From the NCBI RefSeq assembly GCF_003583405.1, contig NZ_QXEC01000011.1, forward strand, positions 141,085 to 205,084: 64,000 nt of DNA. Direction: 5' to 3'. Shown here one piece after another: positions 39,168 to 48,272 of the stretch. Source of the stretch: Micromonospora radicis. Its GTDB lineage: Bacteria; Actinomycetota; Actinomycetes; Mycobacteriales; Micromonosporaceae. Position 1 is the stretch's first letter. Each line of letters begins with the position of its first letter. Below the pieces are notes generated by a model. It was given only the letters and a program-made list of their open reading frames with translations, did not search any database and was not told the DNA's origin. The position numbers and the translations under genes were made by a program.

Positions 39168-39261
39168 CGGACTCGACCTGAGGGAGATCGTCGACCGGGT
39201 CGGCGAGGCGGCCACCGCCGCCTCGCCGGCACCGCCCGGGGTGACCGTCTCCCCACCTGGG

Positions 39262-39292
39262 GGGGCCGCATCCGGTGAACGGATGCGGCCCC
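39262..39292 (+). terminator. Hairpin terminator after the isomerase gene
   Basis: A perfect 13-bp stem (39262-39274 with 39280-39292) with a five-base loop, located before the ROK gene. Confidence 0.75.
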
Positions 39293-39348
39293 GCTCGCCA
39301 CAGGCTTGAAACACCGGGATGGAAGACTTTGCCGGGGAGGTGATGGTG

Positions 39349-40527
39349 ATGACGCTCGTCCGTCCGGAGAATCCGCAACAGGCGCGGCTGGTCCGGTTGC
39401 TACGCGACGACGGTCCCCGGTCCCGGGTGGAACTGGGTGACCTGCTGGGGTTGTCCCGTTCGACGCTCACCACCGAGCTGGACCGGCTCGTCGCGCGCGG
39501 GCTGGTCGAGACCGCCGGGCCGGCGGCCTCCCGAGGTGGGCGCCGGTCGTCGCTGCTGCGGCTCGCGGGCGGGGTGCGGTTCGCCAGCGTCGTCGTCTCG
39601 GCGCAACGGCTCGGCGTGGCGGTCACCGACGGTGAACTGAACGTGCTGGCCGAGGCCGGCGAGCCGGTGGACGTGCGGGGCGGACCGGAGCCGGTGATCG
39701 CCCGCGCCGTCGAGCTGCTCGACAAGCTGCGCGCCGAACTCGGCGTCGCGGAGTTCACCGGGGTCGGCGTCGCGCTACCCGGGCCGGTCGACGGCGGCAC
39801 CTCTGTCGCACCGGCCGTGCTCCCCGGCTGGCAGCGATTCCCCGTCCGGGACGCGTTCGCCACCGAGCTGGGCTGCCCGACGCTTGTCGACAACGACGCG
39901 AACGTGCTGGCGCTCGGCGAGCAGCACGCCGGCATCGGCCGCACCTTCGACGACTTCCTCTACCTGAAGCTCGGCACGGCCATCGGCTGCGGGCTGGTGC
40001 TCAGCGGCTCGCTCTACCGGGGTGCCACCAGCAGCGCGGGTGACATCGCGCACCTGCCGCTGGGCGAGGACGGTCCGATCTGCGCGTGCGGCGAGTCCGG
40101 CTGCCTCGAGGCGTACTGCGGCGACGCCGGGTTGGTCCGGGCGGCGCAGACGGCCGCCCGGTCGGGCCGGTCCGCGGCGTTGGCCGGCCGGCTGGCCGAG
40201 GTCGGCACGCTCACCGTGGCGGACATCGCCGAGGCGGCGACCGCCGGTGATCCGGCCGTACAGGCGCTGGTCCGCGACGCGGCCCGCCGACTCGGCCGGG
40301 TGCTGGTCGGCCTGGTCAGCTTCTTCAACCCGGGCATCGTGGTGATCGGCGGGGCACCGGACGGGCTCGGCCACATCCTGCTCTCCGAGATCCGTGGCGT
40401 GGTCTACCGCCGGTCGGCGCCGCTGGCCACCGGCACCATGCCGGTCGTCCTGTCCGACCTGGCCGACCGGGCCGGGCTGGTGGGCGCGGCCCGGCTGGCC
40501 AGCGAACACGTCTTCACCGCGGGCTGA
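39349..40527 (+). CDS. ROK family transcriptional regulator
   Basis: The protein has 392 residues from ATG 39349, with GGGGAGG eight bases upstream (GTG 39346 and ATG 39343 are alternatives). An N-terminal winged helix (LVRLLRDDGPRSRVELGDLLGLSRSTLTTELDRLVARGLVE) is joined to a ROK sugar-kinase-like domain with VDNDANVLALGE, LKLGTAIGCGLVLSG and the zinc motif CACGESGCLEAYCG. It is clearly paralogous to the ROK protein at 61135-62313, sharing the ending RRS.PLATG..PVVLS. It probably controls the neighbouring secreted-sugar genes. It is convergent with the isomerase at 40573. Confidence 0.92.
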   Translation: MTLVRPENPQQARLVRLLRDDGPRSRVELGDLLGLSRSTLTTELDRLVARGLVETAGPAASRGGRRSSLLRLAGGVRFASVVVSAQRLGVAVTDGELNVLAEAGEPVDVRGGPEPVIARAVELLDKLRAELGVAEFTGVGVALPGPVDGGTSVAPAVLPGWQRFPVRDAFATELGCPTLVDNDANVLALGEQHAGIGRTFDDFLYLKLGTAIGCGLVLSGSLYRGATSSAGDIAHLPLGEDGPICACGESGCLEAYCGDAGLVRAAQTAARSGRSAALAGRLAEVGTLTVADIAEAATAGDPAVQALVRDAARRLGRVLVGLVSFFNPGIVVIGGAPDGLGHILLSEIRGVVYRRSAPLATGTMPVVLSDLADRAGLVGAARLASEHVFTAG

Positions 40528-40537
40528 GCCGGTGGAT

Positions 40538-40566
40538 CCGGCGGGGGCAGCGCGTACCCCCGCCGG
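40538..40566. terminator. Bidirectional hairpin between convergent genes
   Basis: A 10-bp perfect stem (40538-40547 with 40557-40566), with outer GCCGGT/ACCGG pairing, between the ROK gene and the isomerase gene. Confidence 0.7.
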
Positions 40567-40572
40567 AACCGG

Positions 40573-41580
40573 TCAGTCCTTGCTGCTGAACGCCGCGTCG
40601 AAGGCGGCCGACGGGGCGTCGAAGGCGAGCCGGCGGACGAACTGCAGCGCCTCGGGGGCGCCGACCAGTCGATCCATCCCGGCGTCCTCCCACTCGATCG
40701 AGATCGGCCCGTCGTAGCCGATCGCGTTCAACGCCCGGAACGAGTCCTCCCAGGGCACGTCGCCGTGCCCGGTCGAGACGAAGTCCCAACCGCGGCGCAG
40801 GTCCGCCCAGGGCAGGTGGGAGGCGAGCCGGCCGCGCCTGCCGTCGCCGGTACGCACCTTGGCGTCCTTGCAGTCGACGTGGTAGATGCGGTCGGCGAAG
40901 TCGAAGATGAAGTTCACCGGGTCCAGCTCCTGCCAGACGAAGTGCGACGGGTCCCAGTTGAGCCCGAACGCGGGCCGGTGCCCGATCGCCTCCAGGGTCC
41001 GCTTGGTGGTGTAGTAGTCGTAGGCGATCTCACTGGGGTGCACCTCGTGGGCGAAGCGCACCCCCACCTCGTCGAAGACGTCCAGGATCGGGTTCCACCG
41101 GTCGGCGAAGTCCTGGTACCCGCGCTCGATCATCGACGGCGGCACCGGCGGGAACATCGCCAGGGTGTGCCAGATCGACGAGCCGGTGAAGCCGACGACG
41201 GTGTTGACGCCGAGCTTGGCCGCCGCGCGAGCGGTGTCCTTGATCTCCTCGGCGGCCCGCTGGCGTACCCCCTCGGGTTCGCCGTCGCCCCAGATGCGGG
41301 CGGGCAGGATGTCCTGGTGCCGCTCGTCGATCGGGTGGTCGCAGACCGCCTGGCCGACCAGGTGGTTGGAGATCGTGAAGACCTGGAGGTTGTGCTTGGC
41401 CAGCGTCTCCCGCTTGCGGTCGACGTACGAGTCGTCGGCCAGCGCCTTGTCGACCTCGAAGTGGTCGCCCCAGCAGGCGATCTCCAGGCCGTCGTAGCCC
41501 CACTCGGCGGCGAGCCGGCACACCTCGTCGAACGGAAGGTCGGCCCACTGGCCGGTGAACAGCGTGATCGGTCGCGCCAT
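40573..41580 (-). CDS. Sugar phosphate isomerase/epimerase (cytosolic)
   Basis: This 335-residue TIM-barrel protein has no export signal. Motifs are [80 protein letters not shown] and [12 protein letters not shown], carrying the Glu/Asp/His/Glu metal set of YcjR/IolE-like epimerases. The start is fixed by ATG 41580. It is separated from the secreted protein gene at 41855 by a hairpin, and probably acts on sugars released by the secreted ThuA/DUF1080 proteins nearby. It is an in-cell counterpart to the Tat-exported isomerase at 38082. Confidence 0.9.
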   Translation of the reverse strand: MARPITLFTGQWADLPFDEVCRLAAEWGYDGLEIACWGDHFEVDKALADDSYVDRKRETLAKHNLQVFTISNHLVGQAVCDHPIDERHQDILPARIWGDGEPEGVRQRAAEEIKDTARAAAKLGVNTVVGFTGSSIWHTLAMFPPVPPSMIERGYQDFADRWNPILDVFDEVGVRFAHEVHPSEIAYDYYTTKRTLEAIGHRPAFGLNWDPSHFVWQELDPVNFIFDFADRIYHVDCKDAKVRTGDGRRGRLASHLPWADLRRGWDFVSTGHGDVPWEDSFRALNAIGYDGPISIEWEDAGMDRLVGAPEALQFVRRLAFDAPSAAFDAAFSSKD

Positions 41581-41819
41581 CTGTCCTTTTCCCCTGTCGT
41601 GATGGGGATTCCGTACGTGCGGGACCGGGGCGAGGGATGACCGGACGCGACGGCCTCGACGGTGATCCGGTGGGCACGGTCGTGCCTGGGGCCGACGGGT
41701 TGCGCCTCCCGTCGGCTCACCGGCCACCTCGCGGTCGCCGCCTTCACTCTAGGCCGCTGCGGCGCGGGGCAAAAGGCCCCGACGCGGCGAGGCCGCTCGT
41801 GTGGCGTGCGTGCCGAGAA

Positions 41820-41846
41820 GGGCCCCCGGCGGTCGACCGGGGGCCC
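41820..41846 (-). terminator. Hairpin terminator after the ThuA/DUF1080 gene
   Basis: GGGCCCCCGG (41820-41829) pairs with CCGGGGGCCC (41837-41846). A closely related hairpin ends the gene at 44049. Confidence 0.7.
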
Positions 41847-42251
41847 TTTCCTACCTACGGAAGCACCCAGCGCTGATTCGCGTTGGTGTGACAGGTCCAC
41901 AGATGCACCGCCTGGCCATCCACCGAACTGTTGTTCGACACATCCAGACACTTACCCGTCTGCGGATTACGCAACGTCCCGTTCGACTGCGCCGACCAGT
42001 TCTGCGCCGCCGAACCATTACACGCCCACAACTGAATCTTCGTACCGTCCGCCGACGCACCACCATTCACATCCAGACACTTACCCAACGCCCGGATCGT
42101 CGAATTCGGCGTCACCGACCACGTCTGCGCCGCACCACCATTACACGCCCAGATCTGAATCTGCGTACCATCCGCCGTCGCACCGTTACGCACATCCAGA
42201 CACTTACCCCCCAGACCCGTGATCTGCCCCGTACCACCACCACCGGTGCCG
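41832..42251. repeat. 420-bp near-identical repeat, copy 1 (ricin-lectin 3' module)
   Basis: Matches 44026-44445 with a single difference (A at 41922 against G at 44116, Val against Ala). It covers the whole ricin-B lectin domain, the stop codon and half of the terminator, but ends abruptly in the preceding linker. Confidence 0.95.
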
Positions 42252-43969
42252 CGGACCAGGGTGAAGTCGTCGATGTCGAACAGCCCCGTGCCCGAGCCGG
42301 TGAAGGTCAGGTACACGTTGCGGGTGCCGGACGGGACGTTGCTCAGGGCGGTGGTGACGTTGGTGAAGTTGTTCCAGCCGCCGGTGTTCGGCACCGCCAC
42401 CGAGCCGAGTACGGTGCCGGTGGTCGAGCCGGTGCGTACCTGGATGGTGCCGCCGGGTCCGCCGGAGGCGACCCGGGCCCGGAACGAGGTGACGCCGGTC
42501 AGGTCGAGGTTGTTGTACGCCGCCCAGTCGCCGGGCTCGATGTAGCCCAGCACCTGTCCGCCGTTGACCCCGGTCTTGCTGACCACGGTCACGCCGCTGG
42601 CCGAGTTGTAGCTCTCGGCCTGCACGGTGGTGTTGCCCCCGGTCGGCGGGTTGCTGCCGCCCAACTCCTTGATCCGGATGTTGCGGAACGACACGTCGTC
42701 ACCCGTACCGTGGTTCTGGATGCCGATGTGGCCGGCGAGGGAGCGCACCGGGTCGGTGTTGGTGAAGTCGTTGATCTTCGAGCCGTTCAGGAAGACCTGC
42801 AGCCGCTCCCCCTCGACCAGCAGTTCGTAGGTGTTCCACTCCCCCGGCGGGTTCAGCGCCGCGTCCCGGGCGGGCAGGTCGGCGGCCTTGAAGCCGTAGA
42901 TCGCGCCGGTGGTCCGGTCGGCCGTGTCGGTGGGGTCGATCTGCACCTCGTAGCCGTTGTTGATGGCCGAGTTCGGGTCGCTCGACGGCGGGAAGCCGAT
43001 GAACACCCCCGAGTTGTCGTCCCCGGGGATCCGCCAGTCCAGCTTGAGCGAGTAGTTGGTGAACTGCTTCGCGCTGTACCAGTACAGGCCCATCCCGCCG
43101 ACCGAGCTGAGGGTGGCGTCCGAGTTGGTGAAGCTGCCCGGCCCGGCCTGGGACCAGCCCGTGGTGGAGCCGTTGTAGAGGGCGGTGTAGCCGGTCTCCG
43201 CGCGGCAGTCGGCCTTGGTACGGCCGGCCGCGTACCGGATGCCGCCGAGCAGGTGCGCCCGGAACGCCGGCTCGGCGTACGACGCCTGGGTGTGGCCGCC
43301 GCCGGTGTAGAAGGACCGGCCCGCGTTGACGGTCTTGCACCAGGCGATCGGGTGGTCGGCACCCATCACCCCACCCGAGTACGTCGACTCGTCCAGGGTG
43401 GCCAGTACCCGGGCACCGGCGCGTGGGCTGGCCTGGAAGTCGTACCACTCGTCGGTGCGGACCCAGTTCTGCGGCAGGTGGGCGGTGGCCGCGTGGGCCC
43501 GGTTCTCCACCCGCACGGTGGCCTGCTGGATGGCCGGGTGCGAGCGGAAGTACGCCCCGACCAGGTTGCCGTAGAAGGACCAGCCGTACTCGGTGTCGGC
43601 GGCGGCGTGCACGCCGACGAATCCGCCGCCTGCGTTGATGTACGACTCGAAGGCGGTCTGCTGGGTGGCGTTGAGCACGTCACCGGTGGTGTTGAGGAAG
43701 ACCACCGCCTCGTACTGGGCGAGGTTGCCGGTGGTGAACGCGGCGGCGTCCTCGGTGGCGGTGACGGTGAAGCTGTTCGCCGCGCCCAGGTCTCGGATGG
43801 CCTGGGTGCCGACCGCGATGGAGTCGTGCCGGAAGCCGGCGGTCTTGGAGAAGACCAGCACGTCGTACGGGGCGTCGGCGGCGCTGGCCGGAGTGGCCGC
43901 GGTGGTACCGGCGAGGACGGCGAGGGCAACGGTGGCCGCGCCGAGAACGGGTCGGAGGAGTCTGCGCAT
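41855..43969 (-). CDS. Secreted ThuA / DUF1080 (3-keto-disaccharide hydrolase) / ricin-lectin protein
   Basis: The protein has 704 residues from ATG 43969 (GGGAGAG upstream). A signal peptide ends ASAAD. Domain order: a ThuA-like domain (about 33-255; YDVLVFSKTAGFRHDSI, VVFLNTTGDVLN, GADHPIAWC), then DUF1080, a concanavalin-like fold assigned to 3-keto-disaccharide hydrolases (about 260-450; LYNGSTTGWSQ, DNSGVFIGFP, NGYEVQID, GEWNTYELLVEGERLQVFLNG). A CBM6-type domain (about 460-575) and a C-terminal ricin-B trefoil (about 580-704) with three CLDV..QIW/QLW/HLW repeats follow. The product should bind and cleave oxidised disaccharides or glycosides outside the cell. Confidence 0.9.
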   Translation of the reverse strand: MRRLLRPVLGAATVALAVLAGTTAATPASAADAPYDVLVFSKTAGFRHDSIAVGTQAIRDLGAANSFTVTATEDAAAFTTGNLAQYEAVVFLNTTGDVLNATQQTAFESYINAGGGFVGVHAAADTEYGWSFYGNLVGAYFRSHPAIQQATVRVENRAHAATAHLPQNWVRTDEWYDFQASPRAGARVLATLDESTYSGGVMGADHPIAWCKTVNAGRSFYTGGGHTQASYAEPAFRAHLLGGIRYAAGRTKADCRAETGYTALYNGSTTGWSQAGPGSFTNSDATLSSVGGMGLYWYSAKQFTNYSLKLDWRIPGDDNSGVFIGFPPSSDPNSAINNGYEVQIDPTDTADRTTGAIYGFKAADLPARDAALNPPGEWNTYELLVEGERLQVFLNGSKINDFTNTDPVRSLAGHIGIQNHGTGDDVSFRNIRIKELGGSNPPTGGNTTVQAESYNSASGVTVVSKTGVNGGQVLGYIEPGDWAAYNNLDLTGVTSFRARVASGGPGGTIQVRTGSTTGTVLGSVAVPNTGGWNNFTNVTTALSNVPSGTRNVYLTFTGSGTGLFDIDDFTLVRGTGGGGTGQITGLGGKCLDVRNGATADGTQIQIWACNGGAAQTWSVTPNSTIRALGKCLDVNGGASADGTKIQLWACNGSAAQNWSAQSNGTLRNPQTGKCLDVSNNSSVDGQAVHLWTCHTNANQRWVLP

Positions 43970-44002
43970 TGTCGCTCTCCCAAACGATCGTCGTGTCAAG
44001 AG

Positions 44003-44040
44003 GGGCCCCCGGTAACACGCGGGGCGTCGACCGGGGGCCC
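44003..44040 (-). terminator. Hairpin terminator after the dehydrogenase/lectin gene
   Basis: GGGCCCCCGG (44003-44012) pairs with CCGGGGGCCC (44031-44040) across an 18-base loop. The proximal arm lies inside the duplicated segment. Confidence 0.6.
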
Positions 44041-44445
44041 TTTCCTACCTACGGAAGCACCCAGCGCTGATTCGCGTTGGTGTGACAGGTCCACAGATGC
44101 ACCGCCTGGCCATCCGCCGAACTGTTGTTCGACACATCCAGACACTTACCCGTCTGCGGATTACGCAACGTCCCGTTCGACTGCGCCGACCAGTTCTGCG
44201 CCGCCGAACCATTACACGCCCACAACTGAATCTTCGTACCGTCCGCCGACGCACCACCATTCACATCCAGACACTTACCCAACGCCCGGATCGTCGAATT
44301 CGGCGTCACCGACCACGTCTGCGCCGCACCACCATTACACGCCCAGATCTGAATCTGCGTACCATCCGCCGTCGCACCGTTACGCACATCCAGACACTTA
44401 CCCCCCAGACCCGTGATCTGCCCCGTACCACCACCACCGGTGCCG
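44026..44445. repeat. 420-bp near-identical repeat, copy 2 (ricin-lectin 3' module)
   Basis: Second copy of 41832-42251, at a constant offset of 2194 bases and in the same orientation. Direct repeats of this length can recombine and delete the intervening secreted gene. Confidence 0.95.
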
Positions 44446-46916
44446 GTGGTGAAGGCGAACGCGTCCAGGTCGTAGAGGTGGCCGGTGCCCGAGCCGGCGA
44501 AGGTCAGGTACAGCGTGGTGGTGCCGGTGGGCGGGTTGGTGATGCTGCCGGTGACCGTGGTGAAGGTCTCCCAGGAGCCGGTGACCGGGACGGTCGCCGA
44601 GCCGAGCACGGTGCCGGTGGCCGAGCCGGCCCGTACCTGGAGGGTGCCGCCGGCACCGCCCGAGGAGACCCGGGCGCTGAACGAGGTGACGTTGCCCAGC
44701 CGGTACGGCTCGAACGCGATCCAGTCACCGTTGTTGATGTTGCCGACGGTCCGGCCGCCCTCGGCCGCGGTCTTGACGAACAGGTCGACGCCCGAGGCGC
44801 TCTTGTAGTGCTCGGCCTGCCGGCTACGCGGTTGGAGGGTGTGCTGGGTGTGGGTGGTCAGGCCGCCCGCGTCGGTGTACTCGGCGTCGAAGATCCCGAA
44901 GATGTTCGCGGCGTAGTCGTGTTCGCCGTCGACCGGGATGGTGATCGAGCCGGTGCAGCCGTTCTGCGAGGTGATCTGGTGGCCGTGGTTGTCGTGGCCC
45001 AGCACGTAGGTCATCTTGACCTTGGTGCAGTCGATGGTGCCGTCCTCCGGGTCGGTCACCGTGATGCTGAACGGCACGGTGTCGCCGAAGCTGAACAGCT
45101 GGCCGTTGCCGGGGCTGTTGATGGTGACCGTCGGCGCGGTGTTGCCGACACCGATGCGTACGCTCGCCGTGCCGGTGGCGCCCTGCGGGTCGCGTACGGT
45201 CAGGGTGGCGGTGTAGTTGCCGTTGGCCGTGTACGTCTTGGTCGGGTTCGCCGCCGTCGAGGTGGTGCCGTCACCGAACGCCCACGAGTAGGTCAGCGTC
45301 CCACCCTCCGGGTCCGACGAGCCGGCCGAGGAGAAGTTCACCGTCAACGGGGCGACGCCCGAGGTCCGGTTCGCCGAGGCCACCGCGGTCGGTGCCCGGT
45401 TGCCGCCGCCGACGTAGTCGTAGCGGTACAGGGCGGAGTTGGCGTCGCCGTTGTAGAAGCCGGTGCCGTAGTCCAGCACGTAGAGCGAGCCCTCCGGGCC
45501 GAAGGCCATGTCCATGACCTGCCTGCCGTTCCACGGGAAGGAGCCGTCGATGCCGGCGATCGATCCGTTGGAGTTGACGTGGATCGGCTTGATCCAGCCC
45601 CGGCCGAACTCACCGGCGAAGAACTGCCCGTCGAAGCTCTGCGGCCACTTGGTCGCCGAGTTCAGGGCGGCGTCGTACCGGTAGACCGGGCCGGCCATCG
45701 GCGACTCGGAGCCGCTGCCGAACTCCGGCGGGCTGCCCGCGTCACCGGCGTACCGGATCCAGGCGGGCTTGGCCGGCGGCAGGGTGGTCAGGCCGGTGTT
45801 GCGGAACGAGTTGTTGGTGGCGCCGCCGGTGCAGTTGTACTTCGGTCCGGCGCTGCTGCTGGCGAAGTCCCACTCGGCGTACGTCTCGTTGGCCGTGTTG
45901 GTGCCGGTGCAGTACGGCCAGCCGTAGAAGCCGGGCTCGGTGATCCGGTTGAACTCCACCTGGCCGCTGGGGCCGCGGCCGGTGGTGGAGCCGGCGTCCG
46001 GGCCGTAGTCGCCGACGTAGATGACGCCGGTGGGCTTGTCGACGCTCATCCGGAACGGGTTGCGCAGGCCCATGGCGTAGATCTCCGGGCGGGTGCGGGC
46101 CGTACCGGGGGCGAAGAGGTTGCCGGCCGGGATCGAGTACGTCCCGTTGGCGTTGACCTTGATCCGGAGGATCTTGCCGCGCAGGTCGTTGGTGTTGGCA
46201 GCGCTGCGCTGCGCGTCGTACGCCGGGTTGCGGTTGGTCCGCTCGTCGATCGGCGAGTAGCCGGCGGAGTCGAAGGGGTTGGTGTCGTCGCCGGTGGACA
46301 GGTACAGGTTGCCGGCCGCGTCGAAGTCGATGTCACCGCCGGCGTGGCAGCAGATGCCGCGGTCGGCGGCGACGTCCAGGATGTCGACCTTGCTGGCCTG
46401 GTTGATGGTGAAGTCGGCGTTCAGGGTGAACCGGGAGAGCCGGTTCACGCCCTGCCAGGACGACCAGTTGGTGCCGGTGGCGGGCGCGTCGCCGCCGGGG
46501 GTGGTCAGCGGCGGCGCGTAGTAGAGGAAGATGTGCCGGTTGCTGGCGAAGTTCGGGTCTACCCCGATGCCCTGCATGCCGTCTTCGTCGTGCGTGTAGA
46601 CCGGGATGTTGCCGATCACGGAGGTGTTGCCGGCCGCGTCGGTGCGGCGGACGGTGCCGTTGCGGGCGGTGTGCAGGACCGAGCGGTCCGGTAGCACCGC
46701 GAGGGTCATCGGCTCGCCGACCTCGGCGACCCCCTTGGCGAGGGTGACCTGCTGGAAGTCGGTGGCGACGATGGGGTGGGCCTGCGCCGGGGTCGGGCCG
46801 CCGAGCGAGGTCGGTCCGGCACCGAGGGCGACCGCGCCGACCGTGGCGGCCAGGAGCAGCGCCGAGGCGGTGGCCAACCACCGTGCGGGTGGACGGGTTT
46901 TGTCCATTGTGGACAT
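44049..46916 (-). CDS. Secreted sorbosone dehydrogenase-like / PKD / CBM6 / ricin-lectin protein
   Basis: The protein has 955 residues from ATG 46916, with GGAAGGGA upstream (a second ATG at 46907 is possible). After a signal peptide (about 1-45) comes a PQQ glucose/sorbosone dehydrogenase-type beta-propeller (about 50-480; MTLAVLPDRSVLHTARNGTVRRTD, RGICCHAGGDIDFD, TNDLRGKILRIKV, MGLRNPFRMSVD). Then come a PKD domain (about 505-590; GTLTYSWAFGDGTTS), a beta-sandwich with LGHDNHGH, a CBM6 (about 700-825) and a ricin-B trefoil identical but for one residue to the one in the neighbouring gene. It shares propeller and PKD with the protein at 34670. Confidence 0.9.
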   Translation of the reverse strand: MSTMDKTRPPARWLATASALLLAATVGAVALGAGPTSLGGPTPAQAHPIVATDFQQVTLAKGVAEVGEPMTLAVLPDRSVLHTARNGTVRRTDAAGNTSVIGNIPVYTHDEDGMQGIGVDPNFASNRHIFLYYAPPLTTPGGDAPATGTNWSSWQGVNRLSRFTLNADFTINQASKVDILDVAADRGICCHAGGDIDFDAAGNLYLSTGDDTNPFDSAGYSPIDERTNRNPAYDAQRSAANTNDLRGKILRIKVNANGTYSIPAGNLFAPGTARTRPEIYAMGLRNPFRMSVDKPTGVIYVGDYGPDAGSTTGRGPSGQVEFNRITEPGFYGWPYCTGTNTANETYAEWDFASSSAGPKYNCTGGATNNSFRNTGLTTLPPAKPAWIRYAGDAGSPPEFGSGSESPMAGPVYRYDAALNSATKWPQSFDGQFFAGEFGRGWIKPIHVNSNGSIAGIDGSFPWNGRQVMDMAFGPEGSLYVLDYGTGFYNGDANSALYRYDYVGGGNRAPTAVASANRTSGVAPLTVNFSSAGSSDPEGGTLTYSWAFGDGTTSTAANPTKTYTANGNYTATLTVRDPQGATGTASVRIGVGNTAPTVTINSPGNGQLFSFGDTVPFSITVTDPEDGTIDCTKVKMTYVLGHDNHGHQITSQNGCTGSITIPVDGEHDYAANIFGIFDAEYTDAGGLTTHTQHTLQPRSRQAEHYKSASGVDLFVKTAAEGGRTVGNINNGDWIAFEPYRLGNVTSFSARVSSGGAGGTLQVRAGSATGTVLGSATVPVTGSWETFTTVTGSITNPPTGTTTLYLTFAGSGTGHLYDLDAFAFTTGTGGGGTGQITGLGGKCLDVRNGATADGTQIQIWACNGGAAQTWSVTPNSTIRALGKCLDVNGGASADGTKIQLWACNGSAAQNWSAQSNGTLRNPQTGKCLDVSNNSSADGQAVHLWTCHTNANQRWVLP

Positions 46917-47204
46917 TGGGGGTGGTCCCTTCCTGACGAGGAATGCCAGGGGGGCGCGCGCCGTCGCGCCGGATCCCGTAGCGGGGATGCGTCGCGCGGC
47001 CGATGGCCGGGGTGCCGGGCCGCGCGGTGTGGTGGGGGAGGTCGGAGGGTTACCGCGCCGCCGGTTCACCTCGACGAAACAATCTGGTACTAGCCACGAC
47101 ACTAAGTGCCATACTTCGATGTGTCCATACCTTCCGCCAGAGAGGCATGGACTTTCGTCTTTCTGATCAGAAGTTGGGAAGGCCGCCCACGGCGCGACGT
47201 CAGA
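46917..47204. promoter_or_regulatory. Promoter region of the dehydrogenase/lectin gene
   Basis: No gene is seen. It contains GGTTCACCTCGACGAAAC (47063-47080), which resembles GTTCACATCGATGAAAC in front of the ROK gene (62337-62353). The AT-rich stretch just upstream, 47080-47160, is where the promoter probably lies. Confidence 0.5.
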
Positions 47205-48272
47205 TCATCGCTGGCGGTCGATGGCCTGGGCGGCCAGCGCGGTCAGCGCGGCACGGCCCTCCCGGGTCACCGCGGTCCGGTCCAGCGCGGCCAGGGCGGC
47301 ATCGGTACGCACCTTGATCATCTGTTCGATCTGGGCCCGCGCACCGGTACCGACGATGATCTCGCGCAGTTCGGCCGCACCCGCCGCGTCGAGGTCGGGA
47401 TTGCCGAACAGCTCCCGCAGCCGGGCGCTCTGCGTCCGGTCGGCCGCGTCGCGGGCCAACGCCATCATCACCGTCGGCTTGCCCTCGCGCAGATCGTCCA
47501 GGATGGACTTGCCGGTCACCGCCGGATCACCGAAGACCCCGAGCACGTCGTCGCGGAGCTGGAAGGCGTCGCCCAGCGGGTCGCCGAACTCGGCCAGCGC
47601 GGCGACCAGCTCCGGCGCCGCCCCGGCCAACGTGGCGCCGATCTGCAACGGCCGGGTGACCGTGTAGCGGGCCGCCTTCATCCGGATCACGGTGAGCGCA
47701 CTGGCCACCGAACCGCCACCCACCCCGGAGACCAGGTCGAGGTACTCCCCCGCGATCACCTCGGTACGCATCAGTGAGAAGACCGCGTACCCCCGGTGCA
47801 CCGCCTCCGCGGCCAGCCCGCACTCGTGGAACATCTGGTCCGACCAGGCGGCGCAGAGGTCGCCGCAGAGCAGCGCGGTGTTGCGCCCGTACGCCTCCGG
47901 GTCGCCCCGCCAGGAGGACCGGGTGTGCAGGTCGGCGAAGATCCGGTGCACCGACGGCTCGCCCCGGCGCCGGTCGCTGCCGTCGAGGATGTCGTCGTGG
48001 ATCAACGCGAACGCGTGGAACAGCTCCAACGCGGCGGCGGCCACCACGATCGGGCGGCCGTCCGGCGCACCGGCACCGCGCCAACCCCAGTAGCAGAACA
48101 GCGGCCGCAGCCGCTTGCCGCCGGCCAGCACGAACCGGTGCAGCGTGGTGAAGACCCCGCGCGGCGCCCCGTCCGGCCAGTCCGGATCCTGCCGGTCGAG
48201 GAACGCGGTCAACTCCGCGTCGAACCGGGCCCGCAGCTCGTCCGCGCCGGTCGGCGCCACCGTGACGGTCAC
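47205..48272 (-). CDS. Polyprenyl synthetase family protein
   Basis: This 355-residue trans-isoprenyl diphosphate synthase has the first Asp-rich motif IHDDILDGSDRRRG (DDxxD plus the RR pair), preceded by LAGGKRLRP, and the second motif FQLRDDVLGVFGD in the actinobacterial DDxxG form. GKSILDDLREGKPT completes the site. It makes a C15-C20 or longer prenyl diphosphate, which the UbiA-like enzyme encoded five genes upstream could attach to an acceptor. Its start overlaps the phosphodiesterase gene by four bases (48269-48272). It is the last gene of the operon. Confidence 0.9.
   Translation of the reverse strand: MTVTVAPTGADELRARFDAELTAFLDRQDPDWPDGAPRGVFTTLHRFVLAGGKRLRPLFCYWGWRGAGAPDGRPIVVAAAALELFHAFALIHDDILDGSDRRRGEPSVHRIFADLHTRSSWRGDPEAYGRNTALLCGDLCAAWSDQMFHECGLAAEAVHRGYAVFSLMRTEVIAGEYLDLVSGVGGGSVASALTVIRMKAARYTVTRPLQIGATLAGAAPELVAALAEFGDPLGDAFQLRDDVLGVFGDPAVTGKSILDDLREGKPTVMMALARDAADRTQSARLRELFGNPDLDAAGAAELREIIVGTGARAQIEQMIKVRTDAALAALDRTAVTREGRAALTALAAQAIDRQR

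Noticed and set aside
41801..46694. Plus-strand frames over the ricin-lectin and secreted genes
   Set aside because: They are antisense to signal-peptide-bearing multidomain genes; the repeated similarity between them reflects only the duplicated DNA.
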